DNA of 64,000 bases from Massariosphaeria phaeospora (taxonomy: Eukaryota; Ascomycota; Dothideomycetes; Pleosporales). Shown piece after piece: positions 24,318 through 35,340 of the stretch. The stretch is taken from NCBI GenBank assembly GCA_011032825.1, contig JAADJZ010000008.1, positions 682,001-746,000 of the forward strand. The letters run 5' to 3'. Position 1 is the first letter of the stretch. The number at the start of each line of letters is the position of its first letter. The translations under genes and the position numbers were made by a program. The notes under the pieces were generated by a model. The model did not search any database. It was not told where the DNA came from and worked only from the letters and a program-made list of their open reading frames with translations.

Positions 24318-25082
24318 TTATAGGAAAGACAAGTCTCCGAATTTCTCCTATAGAGGTGTTAGCTATATCCGCGTCATCCCAAACCAACGTAAAACTTGCC
24401 TTGTAGCCCGGAACAGCCCATCGACCCTTTGACACGAGCTGCTCGGTGCGCTTGTCGATGTCTGGCTGGGCAGCGGCGACCTCGTCCTGCAAAACGTATT
24501 AGCATCCTCTATCACCATCGAATCCAGCGTTTGTCCACATACAACTGTGAGCTGATCAAAAGGCCTGGCATCCTCAATGTTCTTCAGTGTCTTCTGCAAA
24601 TCGCCCAATTCCCGATCCACAACAGATTTGGTCTCCTCCGCGCTCTTCACAGCCTGCGCCTCGAACGCCTCAATGGCCTTGATCTGCCTGTTGACATCGT
24701 ACGTCTGAGGTTTGTACTGAGTGAAGCTGCGCTCAATCTCGTCGACGATAGCCGTGTTCTTCAGGATTGATCGGTAGTGGGCGAAGTCGACGGTTTGCGG
24801 TTGGTCGGACAGAACGGTGACTTTGCGGCGCGCATCGTCGTTGCGCTTCTTGAAGGCTTGAAGAGAGGAGGCCGTGGTGCCTTTGATACCGAGCTGCGTA
24901 CCGAGCTTGGTCCAGTCGAGCTTGAGGGCGGCGCTGCGCTGTTGTGCGTGGGTGCGTTAGTTTTCTAGATCTGAACATCGGGGGAGCCATTGAGGCCAAA
25001 ATGACTCGGTAGGCGCAACAATTAAGGTCTACAGAGCTCCCAGGGACGCGAGGAAAGGGTATAAACGTACTCCGACGGCCAT
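24318..25082 (-). CDS. ATP7: Mitochondrial ATP synthase subunit d
   Basis: Peripheral stalk subunit of the mitochondrial F1Fo ATP synthase (inner membrane, matrix side). The model is complement(join(24318..24347, 24400..24486, 24543..24938, 25071..25082)), 174 aa, the same length as yeast Atp7. Diagnostic segments are [15 protein letters not shown]-type [41 protein letters not shown] and WAVPGYK. The first exon holds only four codons (MAVG). The last intron (24348-24399) starts with GC instead of GT; reading through it gives about 45 foreign residues, while splicing gives [13 protein letters not shown], matching the family end. The other introns, 56 and 132 nt, are GT-AG. Neighbours on the same strand are NAC alpha and eL14, all highly expressed housekeeping genes. 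Confidence 0.96.
24348..24399 (-). other. Non-canonical GC-AG intron in ATP7
   Basis: 52-nt intron with donor AAG|GCAAGT, branch point ATAGCTAAC and acceptor CTATAG. GCAAGT is the expected strong context for GC donors. Inferred from protein conservation on both sides. Confidence 0.88.
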
Positions 25083-25592
25083 TCTGATGGATTGGGACAG
25101 GTTGGGGTGGGTAAAGTTTTGTGATGAAGATGAGAGGTTCCTCCGGCCCGCGACAGCCCTGGGCTAAAGACTTGGCATTTCTTATGTAATACTCGAGGAT
25201 ACATGCATATCAAAAGGCAATCCTAAAGCTCCCAGATTTACTTTCGTACTTCGGGTGATGTGTTGTCTTTAGTAAATACAGTAGATAGCCAGCCTCCTGA
25301 CATCGGTGTTTTGGTCAGTTTCGAGGTTGGCGGTGTCTTGAGCATGGTCAGTTTTGGTGACATTGTGGGTTTGCATGCGGAGACAGTGAACGTGATCTTC
25401 GTTAACCAATTGTGGGTGTAGGGTTTTCACATGCATCCGAATGCAAAGGGTAAACTGCGCCTGACGAGCAATATTGTGGAATCGTTGTTCAAGCCTCATG
25501 TACAGGTATTACAAGTCCCTGCGACTCCTAAACGCTTAGAAGAAGCCGTCCAGAACTTTTTTGTCCCTCAGGGTAAGCCTACGCGGGCTGAC
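25083..25592. other. Intergenic region
   Basis: About 510 bp between ATP7 (start) and the 3' end of NAC alpha, both minus strand. Presumably ATP7 promoter plus NAC alpha 3' UTR; nothing else seen. Confidence 0.6.
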
Positions 25593-26406
25593 CTATATAC
25601 TCAGAGCCATGATGGAATTGACGATATCGTTGTCGTTCTCCTTGAGCGCCTTGACGGCCTTGTTCCTTGAAACGCTGGCCTGTTGCATGACAAGCTCAAT
25701 GTCCTTCGCCTCGAGTCCGGAGTCGTCAACCTCTTCGTCATCATCTTCCTCCTCCTCCTCCTTCTTGTCCTCGACAGCCTTGCCCTTGCCGTGATCGTGG
25801 TCGTGGTCATGGCCAGAGTGGTCGTGGGCGGAGGCTTCAGCATTGGCGAGCTGCTGGGCGGCGGAGGCCTGGGCTTGCGAGTTCAAGTCCTCAATCTTAG
25901 CTTCGCCGAAGATGCTGTTTGTCTGTCAATGATATCGTCCAACGGTATGCTTGCTACAATGACCTTACATCCAGGTGTTGCTCGAGGGCGACTTGTAGAC
26001 ATCGGGCTGGTTGATGACGAACAGAATCTGCAGGTCATTGTTAGATACCCTTGAGCTGGTGATGGGTTGATGAGCTCCCGCGGCTGTAGCTGCGTGTGCC
26101 CATTGCTTCATTACATGGGAAGACACTTACTCCTTTTGGTCGTCGGAGAGTGACGCGTGTAATGCCATCGACGTGCTTCAATCCAAGCTTGGCGATGGCC
26201 TTGCGAGCCTTCTTTTCGTTGCGGGAGTGGACGGCGACAGAGGCACCTGCGGGGATGCCGGCCTCGCCCACTTCGCCCACCTCGCCAACCTCGCCAGCCT
26301 CTTCAGCCTCTTCAGCCTCGGATTCGGAGCTGGACTCTGCGTCCTCGACCTCAGCGGCCTTCTTCTCAGGCTCGTCCGGGAGTTCTTCAATGCGGGGGTT
26401 GGCCAT
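25593..26406 (-). CDS. EGD2: Nascent polypeptide-associated complex subunit alpha
   Basis: Ribosome-bound chaperone subunit that contacts nascent chains at the exit tunnel together with NAC beta. The model is complement(join(25593..25914, 25969..26027, 26131..26406)), 218 aa. The N-terminus is acidic ([19 protein letters not shown], then Glu/Gly/Val repeats). The NAC domain follows ([56 protein letters not shown]), then a His/Asp-rich linker ([11 protein letters not shown]) and acidic stretch, and the C-terminal UBA domain ([13 protein letters not shown] to NSIMALSI). The second intron has two possible AG acceptors 8 nt apart; only the distal one (ACAAACAG) gives NTWIIFGEAK. Introns are 103 and 54 nt. 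Its partner NAC beta is at 57959. Confidence 0.97.
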
Positions 26407-26861
26407 TTCGTCGTGTGTGGTGGAGTGTTCGAGGTGCGGTCAACTTTGGTGCCGTTGGGTGCAGCAGGGCTTGCCCAAATTTAGCGAGCATGTGCGCAAT
26501 TAGCGAGAGCGCAGAATAAATAGCTACCTCCAGCTAGGTATCATTCACTCGACGCCCGCGAGCCCAGAATATAATGAAACGAAAATCACAAACGATAAAT
26601 TAATGCACCTTTAATATGCGTTCATGAACTTGTGGAATTGGCTCTTTGCTATATGCCTTTGCATACGAGAGCCGTGTTAACCGTCCGATCCGAATTGCAC
26701 CATGCCAAACTGAAATATGCACCTAGACTTAGGGCTTCGAATTTTGAATGCCGTGGACAGCCTTTCGGAATCTTGGAATGCTCGTGAAATGCACATGACC
26801 TCCACTGCCAGAGCGCATTATCCCTCCCCCAACCCCGCTCTCCGATCACCATTTAGACTTT
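26407..26861. other. Intergenic region
   Basis: About 455 bp between NAC alpha start and the 3' end of the eL14 gene. Presumably NAC alpha promoter. No further element recognised. Confidence 0.6.
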
Positions 26862-27440
26862 CTATGCGCTTGCGCGGGCTTTGGCAAGTGTCTTGCTGAT
26901 CTCGAAACGTGCCTGAGGTATAGTCAGCATACTCCTCATGCAACAGCCGTTCCTGGTCTGAGTCGCTGCCAAGGTATGGCGTAGAGAACGCCAGAAAGTG
27001 TACCCACCTGCTTCCTCAGCTTCATGACCTTGAACCTCTCGAAGTCGCTGAGCTGCTTTCGCTTCTGGAACCGCACGCTCTTCTTTGCCCAGCTGCTCTC
27101 GGCGAACTTCTCGTCAACCTTGGCCTTCGTCCACTGATCCCTCACGTAGCCACGGCCGGCGGCGCGCACGAATTTGGGAATGACGATTGTAGTGAGTGCT
27201 ACGTCGGAAAGGCGCGCTGAGTGTCGGGGAACGGCTCCCTTCTCGGATGGTCCATCAACGAGCACCTAACCTTGTGAGCGGCTTCGAAAGCTGGAAAGTT
27301 CGAGGGATCCATACGCGCTTGTGGTCGATGATCTCAACGATGGTAGCCAACCGTCCGTTGTACTCGCCTCCGCTGAAGATGACCACACGGCCAACCTCGA
27401 CCAGCCGCCATTGGCTCGTTGTGATGTCGATGTCGCCCAT
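26862..27440 (-). CDS. RPL14: 60S ribosomal protein eL14
   Basis: Component of the large cytosolic ribosomal subunit. The model is complement(join(26862..26912, 27008..27265, 27315..27440)), 144 aa, a typical length. Conserved segments: WRLVEVGRVV with the KOW-like beta barrel (GEYNGRLATIVEIID), KRVLVDGP across the first junction, PRHSARLSDV, SWAKKSVRFQKRKQLSDFERFKVM and the basic tail (KTLAKARASA). The introns are 49 nt and 95 nt; the latter has branch point TGCTGAC and acceptor CTCAG. The start ATG at 27438-27440 places MGDIDITTSQ before the conserved W, like other fungal eL14 proteins. Third of three minus-strand housekeeping genes in a row. Confidence 0.96.
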
Positions 27441-28726
27441 TTCTTCAGTTTATGCTACGTCTGGCGTTAGAAATGCGTGGGGAAAGGGGGAGGTCCTCGA
27501 ATTACCAGTCGGAAATGAGTCGGTGGTGTTTATTGTTGTCGAAATAGGTTGTGGAAGTCTTCGTCGATTGGAGTTGCATTTGTGCGGCACGGGCCAGTGC
27601 CAAGATCCTTAGCGAAGCGAGCTAAGTACTTCGATTTTCTTCTCGCGATTTTCTTCTCATCGCACCTCATCAACCTTCCTCTCCACCCACGAACACCGGG
27701 ACGCCTGCGACAACAGCAATGGAAGACAGGGTCGCGTTCTTATTCGCATCACCATCCGCGCTGTAGCTTACCTCCCGAACACTGATGCATGCACAGGTTA
27801 CTCGGCTCGTCACCAGCTACTCATAGGTGAGTGCTGCTATTCTACTGTCTTTCCCTTCCGATGATGCAATAATTTGCGATTGAGCCTACTGCCGGAGACC
27901 CTCGCCGGGGCCTCGTTAACGGCGTTAGGCCTGTGATATTCAATTCTTACATATTCTGAGCGCTTTAGTACTTCCTTCCAATCATCAATTGTCTACTTGA
28001 GAAGATGCTGATACATTCTAGATTCTTTATCGTTTCGCTCTATCATCTAGCACATAGATCTCGACCGATAGTTCCGACTAAGCTTTGACGTGAAGGGTCT
28101 TCACTTGCGACTAATCATCACCCAGCACGACATGAGCAGCCCATGTCTCCTACAATAGGTATGCATATCTCTCTGTTTTGTTTTTGCCCCTCCCCTTCCG
28201 ATGATTAAAACTTTGCCTAGATAGTAAATGACCCTTTGGGTATGATTTTACACTTTATCACCAAGATCACTGAGGAAACTTGCTATTCGCTCTTATTGTA
28301 TAACGCGAGGCTCATCTGAAACGGTAGCTAACAAGAACTCAGCCTTCTCTGACCGTGGGGTATATTCAGTAACGAAAGTCGATGTTGGCATGGGAGGAGC
28401 AGAGCCATTGGCGTTATTGTTTGCTGCTTTAACAGTCCTTGCCTGCTGCACATAGATAGAAATATACTCAGTTCTACAGCCTCACCTCCCTGGCAGAATT
28501 CGTGACTGTCATTGAGAAGCCTTCGCAATCCTTTTGACAGCCTAGGAGTTTTTAGCAATTGGTAGATAGTGTACTTCTATCTTTACAAAGCCCTGCTGTA
28601 TCTAATATACTAGGTATTGACTATGTAGGGCTTGTAGAGGTAGGGGTGAAGGCTTACCTAGGTGCGCATTTGAAACGAAATATGGCACTGCGGACCTACT
28701 GTAAATATGTAGTACAACGTCGATGT
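27441..28726. other. Intergenic region, AT-richer
   Basis: About 1.3 kb between eL14 start and the 3' end of the phosphatase gene. Two stretches share the string CCCTTCCGATGAT (about 27855 and 28193). No gene or known element recognised. Confidence 0.55.
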
Positions 28727-30596
28727 TCAATTTCCTCTCTGATGCAAAAAAGTGATTTCATCAGCTGCATCTCCATTCAGTCCACACTGCTCCTTAAACT
28801 CGCCCACTTCTTCGCCTTTCCTTTTTGTGCGCGCTGCGAAATCCGCAAGCGGACAACTCTGCCCTGGACCAGAGTCACATGCGGGGATCGCCGTGATGCC
28901 ATCGTTGATGTTGATCCTAACATACTTTGCTGGATGGTCATCAAGTACACAGTTAAGAAGCTCGAAGATGATTCTGCCCCCCATCGGAGAAACTTGCGAC
29001 TTCCGCCATTTGCGAGAGTGTGGGATATGCGTGATAGGGAGGTGTTCAGCATCATTGATGATATCCAAGGCGGTGATCATTGGTGCGATATCGCCATCGT
29101 GGACGCTGCTTATGTTAGCATTAGTACAAATCCCTGTACAACAACTTACAAGCTGAAGAACAAGGGCCCAGCCTGCGGTCCTTCCACCATGAGATTCGTG
29201 GTAGCATTCAACCACAGCCATCCCATGACAGCCCCATACTTCGTTCCTGGGCCAGCTCGGTAGTAATGCAACAAATCCCGCGCGTACTCGAAGCTCAGAA
29301 ATTCATCTTGAGTGAACACGTCACACCAACGGCTGTGTCCCCGCACAGTAGTCTCAAAGCCGCACATCTCTTGCATCGCATAGATCTCATCATGGGTGAA
29401 CTCGACTTCCGGCGTTTGCTTTAGCAAGCGTTGTCGGACAGCATCGAGGTACGTAGCGCGATACAGGCCCATCATCTTATATCCCTTATCATGGCCCTCT
29501 TCTTCGTCTTCGACATAGGCGAGACATGTGTCTCCAGGTGTCAGGGTATCAGCGCCCAGTTCAGAGCTTTCGGATATAACTTCCAAGGCTGTTCTGTTCT
29601 GCCAGTCGAGGCCGAAGAAACCAGCACCGAAGTAACGAGCTGTGTCGATGACGCGCTGGGAATCGCTGGCCCAGAACTTGATGGGGTTGCGAGTGGAGAG
29701 GGCTTTCGTGAGGAGATGATGGTAGCGGGTTCGGAGGCGGACGCCAGTCGTGAAGGCTCCGAGGACGCCGGAGAAAGGGCCCGTGGAGGTGAGTTGCTCG
29801 ATTAAAGCGTCATCTTTGGGAAGTTAACATCGTCATAGGTTTGCTGGGGGGACGTGGTGTTTGACAGATATACCGCAGGAATTGGGAATGGGCAATACAT
29901 TGATGAAAACAGTCAAATGTCAGGATTTGATGTGTAATTTCACTACGGGGGATATGAACCTACCTGACCAGAAGAGTTCCCAGGTATCAAAGAAGCTTAG
30001 GTCACCCTTGAACGCTATGCCGCTCTGCTTCATCTTTTCCACAAGCGTCTGCATCCCTAAGACTCACCGTAAGCTCCTTGAGCTCAGACAGTGCAGATTG
30101 CCACCTACTTTTGCCAGCTCTCTTCGTAGGATATCTTTCCGCATGTCTAGACATCTTCAAGGGAGCCATCCACATCAGTACTGCGACCGTTCTAGCTCCA
30201 GCAATTAAGACCCACCATGTGAACCTGCTCGACTTCACACCCTTCCGGTACTCCTATACCCCCATCGACTACATCGATCACTTTCTCGACCCAGGGACCG
30301 TTGCCGCCGAGATGATACAGTATATTCCAATCATTTGTTACCGCGCCTGCTCCCTGTCCGCGGGTATAGCCAGGATCCACACGACTCCACGTTCGCTGCG
30401 GATGCCACCAACTTCCCCAGCTCGACTGGTGGGGCTTCCCAGCACATTCGTATTCGAGGTACTCCGAATGCTGGGGTTCGGAGCTCGCTGGCGGGTTCGG
30501 TCGTGGGCATTGCGACGAAGAGTTCCATTGGAAAGCTAGTAGGGCGACGGCGATAACGAGGGCTATGGTGGTAAAGGGCGCAACTTGGAAGGGCAT
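28727..30596 (-). CDS. Histidine acid phosphatase (phytase/acid phosphatase clan) with N-terminal membrane anchor
   Basis: Hydrolyses phosphomonoesters at acid pH through a phosphohistidine intermediate; likely at the cell surface or secreted. The model is complement(join(28727..29108, 29150..29813, 29964..30024, 30068..30154, 30216..30596)), 524 aa. A hydrophobic segment at about 7-22 (TIALVIAVALLAF) acts as signal anchor or signal peptide, followed by a Ser/Pro-rich stem. The catalytic RHxxRxP motif is RHAERYP at 130-136 (A instead of the usual G) and the proton-donor motif is HDGD at 401-404, in place of the more usual HDxN/HDxx. Other family segments are GDLSFFDTWELFW, TSTGPFSGVLGAF, FWASDSQRVIDTARYF and WCDVFTQDEF. 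Cysteine pairs near the C-terminus (IPACDSGPGQSCPL) fit a disulphide. Introns are 41, 150, 43 and 61 nt. Substrate (phytate or other) cannot be told. Confidence 0.9.
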
Positions 30597-31144
30597 CGTG
30601 CCAAGGACCTGGTATGGAGTGGTATGAGTGTGCAGGAGGGCATGGCAAACGGTCTCGGTGTTGTAGCAGAAAAGTCGGTGTGTCTCTAAGACAAGCCTCG
30701 GTGCCCCAGGAGTTCACGATCTAACGATCTAACCGGAAATGGGCTGCATTTCCTTTAGGACCACGACCACCTCAGGATATCCCTTCTCTAGCTACTGTTA
30801 CAATTTTGCAGCAAAGTAGAAGAAAGGCAGCATGACACATAAACTGCGGGGATTCTCGTAGAAGTGGAGGTGCAATGGCTAGCACTTCCCACTTCTGGAT
30901 GATAGTTGAGCCTCGGCATCTTTCTTCCCGCCGAAGCCCGACTTCACGTCTTCCTCTGAAGACCCCGGGCTGACTGAATCACTCGCATAATTGACTTGAC
31001 AACCGCGCATTCAGTCAAACCGCTCAAACTGGGCCAAAGGGTGTATTACCAGCGCTACTGCACGCATATAGGCTTTCGTGTGTCCAAGTCCATACCGGAT
31101 CCATTTCCAACAACCTCCTGTCATTATCACCACACTCCATCACC
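30597..31144. promoter_or_regulatory. Divergent promoter region
   Basis: 548 bp between two divergently transcribed genes (phosphatase on minus, FMN oxidase on plus), so both promoters must lie here or overlap. No motif singled out. Confidence 0.6.
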
Positions 31145-32479
31145 ATGGCAGACAGCAGCTCGTCCACGAAGAAAACACAGTTCTATGAGCCCGATCCGGA
31201 GTCGGTCGTCGGTTACCAGCGCGAAATATATGCAAGCCTACGACCGCCCAAATTCTCCACCAAACCATCACAGTGGGAAGCTCAAGCGAAGAACTCGATA
31301 CCACTTCCAAACTTCCTGTACATTTATGGATCCGCTAGCAACGAATCAACGTACTCCGCCAATATCTCCGCCTTTGAGCGGTACCGGTTGCGGCCATGGA
31401 TGCTTGTCCAAGCCACGCAACGAGATCTTTCGGTAGAGCTCTTCGGTACTCGATATAAGAGCCCATTGCTCGTCGCGCCTATCGGCGTTCAGGAAATCGC
31501 CCACCCGGATGCTGAGGAAGCGACTGCCCGTGCATGCGCGTCTACCGAAGTCCCGATGATCCTTTCGACTGCGGCGACGAGATCCATCGAGCAGGTGGCC
31601 AAGGCAAACGGCGACGGCGATCGTTGGTTCCAACTCTACTGGCCAAAACCGCAGGCGGAAGAACTTACTGCCAGTCTACTCAATCGTGCAAAAGCAAACG
31701 GGTTCAAGGTATTAGTCGTTACGCTCGACACTTTCATGATCGGCTGGCGACCCAACGACCTCGACGAATCCTATCTCCCATTCGTCTACGGTCAAGGCTG
31801 CCAGGTAGGCTTCTCAGACCCTGTCTTCCAGCGAATGTACGAGAAATCGCAGGCCGACGACCCCAGAAGCGTGACCGAAAAGATGGGAGATATCTGGCAG
31901 ATCCTGAAGCGACCCGGGAGTGTTACGGGCGCTGCAAAGGTCATGTGGAATGCTGCCGCCATGAAGAAAGCAATGTTGTTTACAAACCTTATCTCATCCG
32001 GCGTCTACCGCGATTGGGATGATCTCCAGATTCTGCGGAAACTATGGGATGGGCCAATCGTCCTCAAAGGCATTCAAACGGTGGAGGACGCGCACCGAGC
32101 AATCAGCCACGACATGGACGGCATCGTGGTATCGAACCACGGCGGTAGGCAGCTCAATGGCGCCATTTCCTCACTTGACGCGCTCGCTGAGATCGGCGCT
32201 GATGAGAAGGTTAAAGAGTCGAGGCTTACGCTTCTGTTTGACAGCGGCATACGGACTGGCTCGGACGTGCTCAAGGCTATTGCTCTGGGTGCGAAGGCTG
32301 TCTTGATTGGCCGGCCGTATGTGTATGGGTTAGCAATGGGTGGTGAGGCGGGAGTGAAGCATGTACTGGACTGTATTTTGGCCGACACGGATAACTCACT
32401 GGCAAATTTGGGGAAGAAGAGTCTATCGGAGATGAGCCGTGACGATTTGAGGGTAATGCAGCAGCCAGCCAAACTGTAG
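31145..32479 (+). CDS. FMN-dependent alpha-hydroxyacid oxidase/dehydrogenase (lactate 2-monooxygenase-like)
   Basis: Oxidises an L-2-hydroxyacid (lactate-type) to the 2-oxo acid using FMN; TIM-barrel fold. Intronless, 444 aa. Visible family elements: APIGVQEIAHPDAE near 111-124, STAATRSIEQV near 141, the flavin/substrate-contact FQLYW near 162-166, VVTLDTF near 191, the FMN-binding Lys in VLKGIQTVEDA (K308), and the active-site SNHGGRQL with His332 and Arg335. Then come FDSGIRTGSDVLKAIALGAKAVLIGRPYVYGLA, the phosphate-binding end of the barrel, and a tail (LSEMSRDDLRV). No cytochrome b2 domain is present, unlike yeast Cyb2. The large loop with WRPNDLDESYLPF resembles lactate 2-monooxygenase-type members. 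No targeting signal seen. It starts at ACCATGGCA, a strong context. Confidence 0.93.
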   Translation: MADSSSSTKKTQFYEPDPESVVGYQREIYASLRPPKFSTKPSQWEAQAKNSIPLPNFLYIYGSASNESTYSANISAFERYRLRPWMLVQATQRDLSVELFGTRYKSPLLVAPIGVQEIAHPDAEEATARACASTEVPMILSTAATRSIEQVAKANGDGDRWFQLYWPKPQAEELTASLLNRAKANGFKVLVVTLDTFMIGWRPNDLDESYLPFVYGQGCQVGFSDPVFQRMYEKSQADDPRSVTEKMGDIWQILKRPGSVTGAAKVMWNAAAMKKAMLFTNLISSGVYRDWDDLQILRKLWDGPIVLKGIQTVEDAHRAISHDMDGIVVSNHGGRQLNGAISSLDALAEIGADEKVKESRLTLLFDSGIRTGSDVLKAIALGAKAVLIGRPYVYGLAMGGEAGVKHVLDCILADTDNSLANLGKKSLSEMSRDDLRVMQQPAKL

Positions 32480-32811
32480 TAGCGCAGAGTTCGATAATTT
32501 ACGGAGTCTATTGCTGAGATGCTGTGAAACAATATTCGAGCATCTCATACAGCCTATACATGCTCACGACTAGAATGTGTTCCCGCTTAATCATGCATAA
32601 CCACGGGGAACTGTATAAGTGACTGATCAAGGGTAAGATCATTTCTGATGATATTGGCACTCAGTAACCTAACATAGAAACCTATATGACCTCCAGCTGC
32701 ACGCTGTTATGACAACCATCAAGCAACCATAGACGCCGATCCGGCCACATGGTATCCTCCTATTTCGCTGAATATGGTAGTAGTCTCCCCATCCACCCAT
32801 AAGCGCTACTC
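32480..32811. other. Short intergenic region between convergent genes
   Basis: About 330 bp holding two 3' ends. Nothing recognisable. Confidence 0.6.
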
Positions 32812-33513
32812 CTAGCAGAGATAGAACTTGATATCCGTCACGCTCATGCAGTCGGTCTGGTGAGGGTACTCGCACCCCCTCCCCTCATCTCCTGGCGCAC
32901 ACCAGATTTTGGGGCACCCGTCGCCAGCCTCCATGAACCTGGAGACATCCTGGGACGGCTTTCCGTCCTCGATGCTAAGGTTGTACCACAGCTTCGGAAT
33001 GGCATCGATGGCGTATTCGACTTGGTATTCGGGATGGAAGTGCGGGCCGCGAGTGAGCTTCATGACGACGCCGCAGCCGTCTGGGCGGGCTCGGACAGGA
33101 TTCCAGTATTTGCCTCCGTTGGCGGGGATAACCTGCAGGGGAGTTTCCGAAGTGGTCACGCAGCTCGCGGAACGAACCCAGATGTCAAAGGGACAGTTGT
33201 TTTGAACATAGCCGCCAATGCCGTTCTCCCAGAGGTTGTTGGTCTTGAGGTCGGTGCTCTTGGACTGGTTGTTGGTTATGGGCGCGTTTCCGGCCTTATG
33301 CGCGTCGTTGTTGGCATCGTGATGCTCGACATCATGGTCCTTGACATTACCGGCCGTGATCTTGAAATCGCCGATAGTGATGCCATCCGGGATAGTGACA
33401 CCGGAGGCCGTAGAGATGAGGACTCCGAGGAGGCACAAGAAAGCTGGTATGTAAGGCTTCGCATGCGCACTCGGGAAGTATGGCAGAGACTTACTTGCTG
33501 AGTCCCACATCAT
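32812..33513 (-). CDS. Secreted BYS1-domain (thaumatin-like fold) protein
   Basis: Predicted small secreted protein of the fungal BYS1 family, whose role is not well defined. The model is complement(join(32812..33443, 33495..33513)), 216 aa. After splicing the N-terminus is MMWDSATFLCLLGVLISTASG, a clear signal peptide. Next is a polar His/Asp/Asn region (about 35-75) not usual for the family. The BYS1-like domain follows, with GYVQNNCPFDIWVRS, PANGGKYWNPVR, GCGVVMKL, VEYAIDA, LWYNLSIEDG, then CPKIWCAPGDEGRGC and a final IKFYLC; about eight Cys are placed for disulphides. The 51-nt intron contains no stop in frame, so retention would give a longer N-terminus rather than truncation. Another ATG at 33537 would add eight residues. 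Confidence 0.85.
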   Translation of the reverse strand: MMWDSASKSLPYFPSAHAKPYIPAFLCLLGVLISTASGVTIPDGITIGDFKITAGNVKDHDVEHHDANNDAHKAGNAPITNNQSKSTDLKTNNLWENGIGGYVQNNCPFDIWVRSASCVTTSETPLQVIPANGGKYWNPVRARPDGCGVVMKLTRGPHFHPEYQVEYAIDAIPKLWYNLSIEDGKPSQDVSRFMEAGDGCPKIWCAPGDEGRGCEYPHQTDCMSVTDIKFYLC

Positions 33514-34950
33514 GTCGGCAATCGCAATCTCACTCATAGAGTGGACGGTCAGGGTAGACCGAAGAGGAGATGTTTGAGAAGCTTGCTGCAAACAGGAGAG
33601 GGTGATTGTTTGATTCTGAGGATAGATATCGAATTGTAGGGTCGCAGCGAGAGGGAAGAAAGGTTACTGTAGAGGGGGAAGATATAGACTTCACTGAAGA
33701 GCAAGAGGCGGTCAAGATTAGCGTGGAGAGAAAGCGGTGAGCTCTGGGGCTATAGCAGTGAGAGTCGCCCTAGAAGATGGGATAGATACCAAGGTGCACA
33801 TATGTCAGTGGTAGTTACTAAATGGCCTGTAATTGTCGTGGATAATTGACGGATCAGTGATGGTGCTTACGAGTTCCCCTCGAGCTACACCCACCCGTAG
33901 CGCAGAACAAATCCCAAGCACCTCAATCATCGTCATCGTCGCCGTAAAGTGTTCTGTTACTTTCGACTTGACGATTGTAGTCGTTCTACTTGTATCCGAA
34001 TCCGCTCTAATGAATGTGCGCGAACTAGATGGACAATGAGCCCGAAACGGAAGATATCTTCCATCCTTCTATATCGACCATGATTAGACGAGGGATGTCC
34101 AAGCTGAGAAGGACTTTTACGGGGATGCTCAGCTGGAAGGAGCTCTTGAAGAGACGTGGATATATTAGGTGGTTATAGGTTGAATTGATGCTCGTGGCTG
34201 CGATAATTGTGCGCCGTCCAAGTCTAATGGTAAATTCTACGTCTAATAGGTGAGACTACATTTCGTTCGAGTACCCGGTATATGAATTACAAGTGGTGGG
34301 TGATGTCGGAAGTAACCGAGAGCGGAGAGCGGAGATCGGTGCATTGTCGACGGTCTTGGCGGACCCCTTTGCAATACGTTCGGCCTGTTTCTCGCTCCCT
34401 CACAACATCTTCATCAGACAGTTCTGAGCCGCAATCTCGAGAAATATCACCACAGTAAGACCCCGAGGAACCCGGGGTATTCAGGTGAGGAACAGAAAAC
34501 CTGCGGAGTGGCGTCACCCTGTAGTATCGTCTCTCTCCTGCGGCGTACACATTGACCTATTTGACCTATCTCAAGCTCCGGCTATACCACCACGCGCATC
34601 CGTATACCAATCTCGGTATGTCATAAACGCGCATACCACCTAGAGCTGTCGCGAGTCCCGCCCACGGCCACATAGCTTCTACGTCTCGATCGCGGGTGTA
34701 CCGAGCCGGTATTTTTCTACACTATAAGGGCATTTCATAAACTACATGGCTGTGTCGGAGTTATACTGATGAGAACAGCGGGACGATACTGCCAGATCAT
34801 TGGCTCAATCAGTTGTACGGTGCGACACAAAGCGGCTGGACAATGTATGCTGGTACAGGCAATGCCCGAGACCAAGCGGTGGAATATGGATACCTACTCG
34901 ACGGCGCCTCTCAAGCTGATTTCAATATCCATTGTGTCATGCTCGCAGAA
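33514..34950. other. Intergenic region
   Basis: About 1.4 kb without a supported gene. A weak tRNA-like string near 34210-34280 was rejected. Probably the BYS1 gene promoter plus unassigned DNA. Confidence 0.55.
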
Positions 34951-35340
34951 TTATGGCTCTGCTCTCTTGTCGAAGATGCGCTCCCGGATCTGCCTCACAG
35001 TATTCCTGACTCTGCGCTCCCCAACACCACCCCTCTCTGACCCCGGTCCACCATCACCCAGACGAATCTCTCCAGTATACACGGCAACAACCTCGTAACT
35101 CGCTGCATCGAGGTCTTTGGATCGATACCCCAAGATTGTTCCACGGACTTCCTCGATCGGATTACGCGAAGTGGGGTTGATGGGTTTGCGTAGAAGCCTG
35201 CTGCTTGATTCCGCTCGCATCAGACGGAGTGCTGCGTCTTTCGTGTTGCAGATATTAAGGATGTTGACTGTGAGTTCTGATACGTTGGTGTCTGCGTTGT
35301 AGCCACGCTTATAGTGGAGTACGGGGTAAGTCAGCGTCAT
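34951..35340 (-). CDS. Small hypothetical protein (first of three similar-layout ORFs)
   Basis: Intronless, 129 aa, not recognised. Layout: an N-terminal strand-like stretch (TYPVLHYKRG), a segment ICNTKDAALRLMRAE that looks helical, a basic middle (SRLLRKPINPTSR), and a strand-like end (YEVVAVYTGEIRL) followed by a Gly/Arg-rich tail. The same order (strand, helix with Ala and Arg/Glu, strand with I/V-x-E) recurs in the two ORFs upstream at 35586 and 36124. No signal peptide. It may be a real short gene or a diverged member of a small family. Confidence 0.45.
   Translation of the reverse strand: MTLTYPVLHYKRGYNADTNVSELTVNILNICNTKDAALRLMRAESSSRLLRKPINPTSRNPIEEVRGTILGYRSKDLDAASYEVVAVYTGEIRLGDGGPGSERGGVGERRVRNTVRQIRERIFDKRAEP

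Noticed and set aside
34210..34280. tRNA-like string with box-A- and box-B-like pieces
   Set aside because: The B-like piece GTTCGAGTACC is imperfect and no acceptor or T stem pairs. At most a tRNA-derived remnant.
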